From contig JAIXMQ010000077.1 of assembly GCA_025716855.1 (NCBI GenBank), positions 1-64,000 of the forward strand: a DNA stretch of 64,000 nucleotides, given 5' to 3'. The notes beneath the pieces were generated by a model. That model was not told where the DNA came from and did no database searches. It saw only the letters and a program-made list of their open reading frames with translations. This DNA is from Pilaira anomala. Taxonomy: Eukaryota > Mucoromycota > Mucoromycetes > Mucorales > Mucoraceae. A program made the translations under genes and the position numbers. Positions 58,351-64,000 of this stretch are shown here, piece after piece (positions within the stretch are counted from its first letter, which is position 1; every line of letters begins with the position of its first letter).

Positions 58351-59807
58351 TAACTTTACCGTATTGCCAATTACCATAATTTGAATAGACATCATGATCT
58401 TTCAACATGGACTCAAAATATTCGGCCCCAATTCTCCAATCAATCTCAAGATCCTTAGCCAAATAACTCGCGACATTTTGTCGGCCTCGATTATTCATGA
58501 AGCCAGTATACAACAACTCACGCATACAAGCATCTATAAAAGGAGAACCGGTCTGACCGTTTTTCCATTTGGTAAAGTAATCATGGTTTGATTTCCAGAC
58601 TTTATCGAGATAACTATTCTTTGGTTTTTTGGCATCCGGATCGATTGATTTATTATTACTCATATCTCTAAATCCATGCAACATGAACACTTTTTTACCG
58701 TAACCAGCTACTAAGAAACGAAAGAAATCTCTCCATAACAATTCGAATTTAACCCAATACACACCATCGTCATCGCCCATGGCTTTAATTTGACGTTTTT
58801 GAGGTTGTTCTCTTTCAAAACGATCCATTTCATGCCAAATGAGTCTGGGTGAAAGACATCCGTGAGCCAAATAAACTGAGAATTTTGTAGAGTATTCGGT
58901 TCCAATCAAACCATTCCGAGTATGCTTATAATCGATCACACCATCGGACTTGAACAAGTATTGGTTTAATCTCTCTTTTGCAGACGCTTCACCGCCTTCC
59001 CAAGGAAAGGCATCACGATGGTCCTTTTTGACTGAGCTGTCTTGGTAGAGTAAAGAGAGATGATGGTCTTGTTGTTTGGATTGGTTGAAATCCCATACAG
59101 AGCTGGGGAATGGTGGGAGTTGGTCTGGAATGTCAAGTGGAGCTCGTACAGGTTGATCCATTTTTTCAATTCGTTTTCTAAAGTGCGTGTATACTTTATA
59201 CGTCTTTTCGAACGCGAAGTCCAAGTCGTCTGGATGAACCATGGTAGTATCATGATGATACATGATGGGTAAGTCCTTTAAACCAAGCGCTTTTTCTACC
59301 TCAATTTCTTCAAATGCATACTTTTTCAAATAAATAAATAAAAAAAAAAAAATCAATATATACAAACTATAGATGATTTATGAAAATTACTACTTTTTTT
59401 TTTTTATGTACCTCTTTATGAGTATGAATTTGATCAAGTTTGAATTGATTCTTTAAAAGATGACGTTGTAATTGAGGAAAGAGGTCTTCTGGTTTACCAA
59501 ATAAGATGAGTAAATCGGATTTCTTGTTTGTGAGTTCCTTTTTTAAAGAGAGGATACATTCAAGATAGAATCGGGTACGGAAATTAGCACATCGTTCTAA
59601 TTGAAAGTACCAAGTTTTAGGTGTCTTGTGGTCTTGGTTCAATTGTTTATTAAGTAGACTGATATCTACCATTCTAGGGTCTAGACAGATGACGGGTAAT
59701 AGATGTGTATGGTTTGATTGAAGTGCGTGATATAATGATTGATTATCATGAACACGTAAAATATTTCTAAAGTAACATATATTGATAGGTTTTACAGCTG
59801 CTGTCAT
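57947..59807 (-). CDS. Cryptochrome/photolyase, cry-DASH
   Basis: Three exons: 59807-59412, 59320-58360 and 58272-57947; 560 residues. N-terminal photolyase alpha/beta domain (PINICYFRNILRVHDNQSL), then the FAD-binding helical domain with EYSTKFSVYLAHGCLSPRLI, FELLWRDFFRFLVAGYG, ELLYTGFMNNRGRQNVASYL and DVYSNYGNWQYVSGVGCDPR. The phrase TGF-M-x-N-R-G-R-Q-N-V-AS and the QYVxGVGxDPR ending are diagnostic of cry-DASH. The last exon must start at 58272 (acceptor TTCAG) rather than 4 or 6 bases later, to keep that motif. The C-terminus is basic (KKPKLSK), a possible nuclear signal. In Mucoromycota the cry-DASH protein has been shown to act as the cyclobutane dimer photolyase, so DNA repair is the likely job. 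No chloroplast or mitochondrial presequence was seen. Confidence 0.93.
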
Positions 59808-59958
59808 TTTGTTTTTAATAAAGAAGAAGAAGAAGAAAGAAAAAAAAAAAGTAAAGTGAGAGGGGGGGGGGGTTTATATATAAAAGTTGAGGTCGTTTTT
59901 TTAAATGTCAATATTATTATATATGATCAGATCGAGGAATATGCATGAAATGCAACGA

Positions 59959-60711
59959 TTAAATGAGTTCAAGAGATTTTAAAAGTCCTTCACTGGCTCT
60001 TTTGACTTGTTTAAAGTTATGTTCAAAGCCATCGTTTCCTCCATAATATGGATCTTCAATGATTAGTTCACCTTGAGGATCATATTCACCAAATAATCTT
60101 AAATTGGCCTTGGATCCTTTTGGTCGAATGCTCTATTGTATCACCTTTTTTTTTTAATACCTCTTTTTTATATTTCTGCTTATTATTATTATTGTTTTAC
60201 CGTTAAATCACTTAAATTAGATTCATCCATACAAAGAACGTAATCAAATTCTTCAAAATCCTTTTTAGTAACCTATTATGATATTTAAATATTTTACTGC
60301 TGAACAGAAACTATTTCTCCTCTCTTCTCTTACCTTTCTTGCTTTATGCTTTACAGGCACGCCATGTGCTTTACAAGTGGCTATACTACGTGTATCGGGT
60401 ATACTTCCAACCTTTTTTTTTTTTTTTTTTTTTTTCGTATATGAGTTTTTTTTTTTAAAAAATATATGAGTAGATTTAATAAGCTTACGTGATATGAAGC
60501 AGTACCGGCTGAATCAATTTTACTAAACTTGTCTTCCAAGCCGTGCTCCTTTACAGTATGAGCAAACACTGCTTCTGCCATGGGTGAACGACAAATATTG
60601 CCTATACGTTGTATGTCAGTACTTGTCTTTACTTTTCCGGAAAAAAAAAAAAAAAACTAAGAGCTTACCAAGACAGACAAATAAGACACTTACAGGAGCT
60701 TTGGTTGCCAT
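59959..60711 (-). CDS. LTP1: Low-molecular-weight protein tyrosine phosphatase
   Basis: Five exons: 60711-60669, 60601-60489, 60411-60334, 60272-60201 and 60132-59959; 159 residues, the usual size. Starts MATKAPVSVLFVCLGNICRSP, with the catalytic loop C-L-G-N-I-C-R-S (Cys13, Arg19). Then AGTASYHVGSIPDTRSIATC, YVLCMDESNLSDL, LRLFGEYDP and EDPYYGGNDGFEHNF with the general-acid Asp. It dephosphorylates phosphotyrosine in the cytosol. All four introns are in phase and one has a T22 acceptor tract. It is transcribed away from the PRL-type phosphatase gene 1.16 kb to its right. Confidence 0.95.
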
Positions 60712-60981
60712 TAGAGTAAACACTAAAATAAAAAAAATGAAGTGAAGAAGAAAAAGAATGACGAGATGATCCAGGAAGGCTCTCTTTTCTTAAAAAAAAA
60801 AAAAAAAAAATCGGAGAATGTAATAAAGACTTTATGATGATACGCGTTATTGTTGAATGCTGGTCTATATTCTTATGAGTGGAAACGTATCATTGAGATA
60901 ATGTTTGTAAGACAATAAAAAGGATGTAGTTGTCAAAGAAGTGTTGTTTACGTAATCTACTGAGCAAAAGAGAGAAATTAT

Positions 60982-61012
<31 letters not shown>

Positions 61013-61547
61013 AACTGCAATGATGTAGTCATATCAATGCACGTCCATATAAAAGTGAAAATAAGGATCTTTAGGAAGCATTTAAAAGTTTAAAACGCAA
61101 AAAAAATAAACTTTAATATCAGGCTACTATGTATATGATATTGAAACTATGGTAAATGCGATAGCTACGACACCAAAATATTTCAATTAATTAAACTACC
61201 GACATTCAAAGAAAGAAACGTCGTCTTGGTAAATTGTAAACAAAAAGTGTGTTTTTTTTTTCTTTTCTTTCTCTCATTGCTTCATGATTGATCCAGGCTG
61301 AGACTTTTTTCTTTTTTTTTTTTAGAGTGAAAAAAAAAAGTTATTACTACCAAAAAGAAGAAAAAAAAAAAAACGACAATTTCAACGTGTTTTTATTACT
61401 TTTTTTTTTTTAAAAGGAAAAACCCTCATCTATTCTAATTAAACAATTAGAAAATACACTCTCTCAATCTCTCTTTCACTTTTTCTTTTTCTTTTGTAGA
61501 AAGTCTCCTATATTACCCAAACATTTTTAATAATACATAACTGTATC

Positions 61548-61587
<40 letters not shown>

Positions 61588-61870
61588 ATCTTTATCTCTC
61601 TCTATCTCTGTCTATTTCAATTTAGGTTTGCCTTAAATACAAAAAAAGTAAGATAAACATTTTATAAAAAAAAAAAGAAATTTACATGTGTTAATCTTGA
61701 TATCATCTAGTCAAATCCCCGATAAAGCCATTCTCTCTTTCCCTCACTTTTCAAAAAAAAAAAAAAGGCTTTCCTCCTCCCCCAATTACGCACACACATA
61801 TACACCCCCCAACAACAACCTTCCCCCCTTTATATATATATATATATATATATCTCTATTTTTCCTCCCT
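60712..61870. other. Divergent promoter region between two phosphatase genes
   Basis: About 1.16 kb separating LTP1 (minus) from the PRL-type phosphatase (plus). It holds T24 around 60986, and a CT microsatellite at 61553-61582 and an (AT)n tract at 61831-61852 just before the PRL start. No gene seen. Confidence 0.55.
61553..61582. repeat. CT microsatellite in PRL promoter
   Basis: Fifteen CT copies about 290 bases before the PRL phosphatase ATG, with further CT-rich sequence after it. Confidence 0.85.
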
Positions 61871-62639
61871 ATGTATACTCGAAGCTCTCCTTACACCACA
61901 GCTAGACCTTTGATTAATCCACCCACTTATATTGAGTATAATGGATTACGTTTTTTGATTGTCGATGCACCTAGTTCGAATAATTTACCTTTATATTTAC
62001 AAGTAAGTTTTTTATATAGATACACATAAAAAAAAAAAAAGGATAAAAACTGACAAAAAAAAAAAAAAAAAAAGGAATTTGAACGTTGGAACGTTACGGA
62101 TGTTGTACGTTGTTGTGAAGCAACCTATCCAAAGGAACCATTAAATGAAAAGAGTATTCAAGTTCATGATTTTGTATTTGCAGATGGTGAAGCACCACCC
62201 GCACCCATTGTGGACGCATGGCTTCAGTTAATTGAAGCCAGATTCAGTCAACAAGATGAAGAACGAAAAAAGGAACAAGAACAAGAAGAAGAAGCAGCAG
62301 CAGCAGAAAAGAAGAAGACAGAGGATATAAAAGAAGGAGTAGAAGAAAAGAAATTACCTTGCATTGCAACTCATTGTGTTGCTGGTTTAGGAAGGTTTGT
62401 TTAAAAAATATATACTGTGTGTGTGTGTGTGTGTGTGTGTGAGTGTAAAAAGTCTTTATTGACCCTGCAAAAATAGAGCGCCTGTTCTTGTAGCGATTGC
62501 TTTAATCGAAGATGGTATGCCTGCATTAGATGCAGTATCTTATATTCGTGAACGTCGTCGAGGTGCAATCAATAAGAAACAGTTGCGATATATTGAAACT
62601 TATAAACCTAGATCAAAGAGTAAATGTATTATTTGTTAG
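61871..62639 (+). CDS. PRL-type (PTP4A) protein tyrosine phosphatase with acidic/lysine insert and CaaX-like end
   Basis: Three exons: 61871-62002, 62075-62394 and 62477-62639; 204 residues. Core PRL features: [33 protein letters not shown], the acid-loop region [13 protein letters not shown], the P-loop [21 protein letters not shown] (Cys145) and [19 protein letters not shown]. The end, KSKCIIC, follows basic residues and has the Cys-aliphatic-aliphatic-X form of prenylated proteins, as in human PRLs (CCVQ/CCIQ). Unlike known PRLs of about 170 residues, some 35 residues rich in Glu, Lys and Ala ([20 protein letters not shown] onward) are inserted between the acid loop and the P-loop. The general-acid Asp of the loop is present. 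Prenylation would place it on the plasma membrane or endosomes. Intron 2 contains a GT microsatellite (62415-62440). Confidence 0.9.
62415..62440. repeat. GT microsatellite in PRL intron 2
   Basis: Thirteen TG copies just after the donor GTTTGT of the second PRL intron. Confidence 0.85.
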
Positions 62640-62741
62640 ATTTCTTTACCTCTCTCTCTCTCTCTCTCTCTCTCTTTTTCTTTTTCATATTTATTTTAAA
62701 CTGTAATTCTCATTCAATTCTTTTTTTTTCTCTCTCTCTAC

Positions 62742-62777
<36 letters not shown>

Positions 62778-63275
62778 GAGTGTTAATAATAATAATAATA
62801 ATAAAAAAAAAAATGCTTTTTTAAGTGTCTAACTAAATTTAATAAAGAAACAGGCATAACTCTATTTTTAACACGCACAAAAAAAAAACAGTTCTAGGCT
62901 TCTTTTAACACATCATACGAAAAAGTCTTTTTGGACGAGGGTTCTTGTTAAAAGGTATAGTATGTACATGTAATGTATACATTTTGTCAAACAAAGAATA
63001 TATATCTGCTCTCTCCCTTTAAATCCGTTTGAACCGAATATCCTTTTTTTTTTTTTTTTTGCCCTTCAAAAAGATCAACAAAAAAATTTTTTAGTTACAC
63101 GAACCCGTAACTGTTAATTTTGATTGTTTTAAATGTTAATAAAGAATAAGTAAGCTAAAATTTTTTTTTATTATTATTTCATTATTATTTTTTTTTTTTT
63201 AAAAAAAAAAAAATAGGAGAGTGATGAGGATGTGGGGGGGAATAATATTAGTATATAGAAAAATTAATTTAAAAT
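62640..63275. other. Convergent 3' region with two T/A palindromes
   Basis: About 640 bases between the PRL gene and the GPI-anchored protein gene. It contains a CT run (62650-62676), T18A18 (62742-62777), a TAA run near 62786 and T13A13 (63188-63213). No gene seen. Confidence 0.6.
62742..62777. repeat. T18A18 perfect palindrome
   Basis: Exactly eighteen T followed by eighteen A, a perfect 36-base palindrome in the 3' region of the PRL gene, about 100 bases after its stop. Confidence 0.9.
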
Positions 63276-63914
63276 TTAGTTGGAGATGAAGACAGCGGCA
63301 ACGACAAGAACGACAGCGAGGCTAGAGGCAGCAAGAGATTGAGCACCGTTAGGATCTTGAGGAGCAGGGGAGTTGGTAGCAGCAGTAGAGGGAGCAATAG
63401 CGCTAGAGGCTCTAGAGACGACAGAGCTGACAGCACCGACAGGGCTAGAGGCAGCAGCGGGAACGGAAGGAGCAGCAGATGAAACAGCGATGGGGCTAGA
63501 GACAGCAACAACAGGAGAAGAAGTGGGAGCAACTGCGACAGAAGAAGGAGCAACGGCAGAAGTAGAAGCAGCAGAAGCAGCAGAAGAAGAAGAAGAAGAA
63601 GAAGCAGGTGTAGAAGGTGCAGGTGCAACTGTGGTACCACTAGGGACAGTTTGTCCAGGCCAGAAGTTGGCAATACATTGATCGTAACATGCGTTATCGT
63701 TGTTACAGGCAGTGATACAACCTTGACCTTGAGTTACTATTCAAAAAAGATGATTTAATTGCCTGATATATATAATTGTGATTTTTTTTTTTTTTTTTTT
63801 ACCACAGCTTTGAAGACAACCGTTATCGCTGGGATCACAAGTACAAGCAGCTTGAACTTGAGCGAATAAGACGGCACAAGCACTTAAGAGTAAGATGGTG
63901 AATTTAGTTTGCAT
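63276..63914 (-). CDS. GPI-anchored cell-surface protein, cysteine-rich head and Ser/Ala stalk
   Basis: Two exons, 63914-63803 and 63736-63276; 190 residues. A signal peptide (FTILLLSACAVLFAQVQA) is followed by a compact head with eight cysteines in about 45 residues (ACTCDPSDNGCLQSC, then GCITACNNDNACYDQCIANF). A stalk of about 110 residues made of Ser, Ala, Pro, Val and Thr follows, a typical O-glycosylated region. The end (NGAQSLAASSLAVVLVVAAV followed by FISN) is a GPI-attachment signal, with cleavage likely at Asn-Gly or nearby. Cysteine pattern recalls CFEM-like heads in number (eight) but not in spacing, so I do not assign it. Probably a wall or plasma-membrane surface protein. Its strong codon bias suggests high expression. 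The long plus-strand and second minus-strand frames here are artefacts of the repetitive stalk. Confidence 0.85.
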
Positions 63915-64000
63915 ATTAAATATATAGAGTTGTCAAATAAATATGAAAAGGTTTTTTTAAAAAAAAAAAAGAAAAGAAAAAAGAGAGAAGGAAAAAAAAA

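Noticed and set aside
63269..63681. Leucine-rich minus-strand frame and Ala/Glu-rich plus-strand frame
   Set aside because: Both are shadows of the Ser/Ala repeat stalk of the GPI-anchored protein.

Overview
The window is nuclear DNA of a filamentous fungus, most likely an early-diverging one (Mucoromycota, probably Mucorales). It is very AT-rich and full of A/T homopolymers. Most genes are cut by many short GT-AG introns of about 50-200 bases. Gene content is eukaryotic and fungal: Tom22, Sec2, Ssb-type Hsp70, Mvp1, a cry-DASH photolyase, zinc polyol dehydrogenase and a GPI-anchored wall protein. I assigned the clade from gene content and base composition only. No rRNA, tRNA, CRISPR array or intact transposon was found.

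Layout, left to right. Bases 1-8000: end of sorting nexin MVP1, SEC2 Rab exchange factor, ribosomal protein eL27 (minus), histone chaperone NASP/Hif1 (minus), riboflavin kinase FMN1. Bases 8300-19100: a GH31 glycosidase resembling sulfoquinovosidases, the ribosome-associated Hsp70 SSB, glutamine-dependent NAD+ synthetase QNS1, and a 3-hydroxyisobutyryl-CoA hydrolase whose last small exon ends in the peroxisomal signal AKL (minus). Bases 19100-32600 are sparse: two small secreted proteins, an AAAP amino-acid transporter, an 82-residue protein, and a membrane-anchored cPLA2-like phospholipase. Bases 32679-38000: histidinol phosphatase HIS2, glucosamine-6-phosphate deaminase, TOM22 and an unknown serine-rich protein. 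Bases 38000-49900 hold decayed or unrecognised multi-exon genes on either side of a bifunctional 6-phosphofructo-2-kinase/fructose-2,6-bisphosphatase. Bases 49900-64000: membrane UDP-glycosyltransferase, UBE3A-like HECT ubiquitin ligase, sorbitol/xylitol-type dehydrogenase, cry-DASH, low-molecular-weight tyrosine phosphatase, a divergent PRL-type phosphatase with a predicted prenylated tail, and a cysteine-headed GPI-anchored protein.

The genes form no obvious operon or biosynthetic cluster; this is ordinary fungal housekeeping with some fast-evolving inserts. Exon boundaries were worked out by hand from GT/AG sites, reading phase and family alignment. Each gene model given exact exon limits keeps an open reading frame across its joins. 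The most interesting points are the hidden PTS1 exon of the hydrolase, the Kex2-type secreted precursor, the SQase-like GH31 enzyme, the PRL phosphatase insert, and two loci where reading frames break or overlap.
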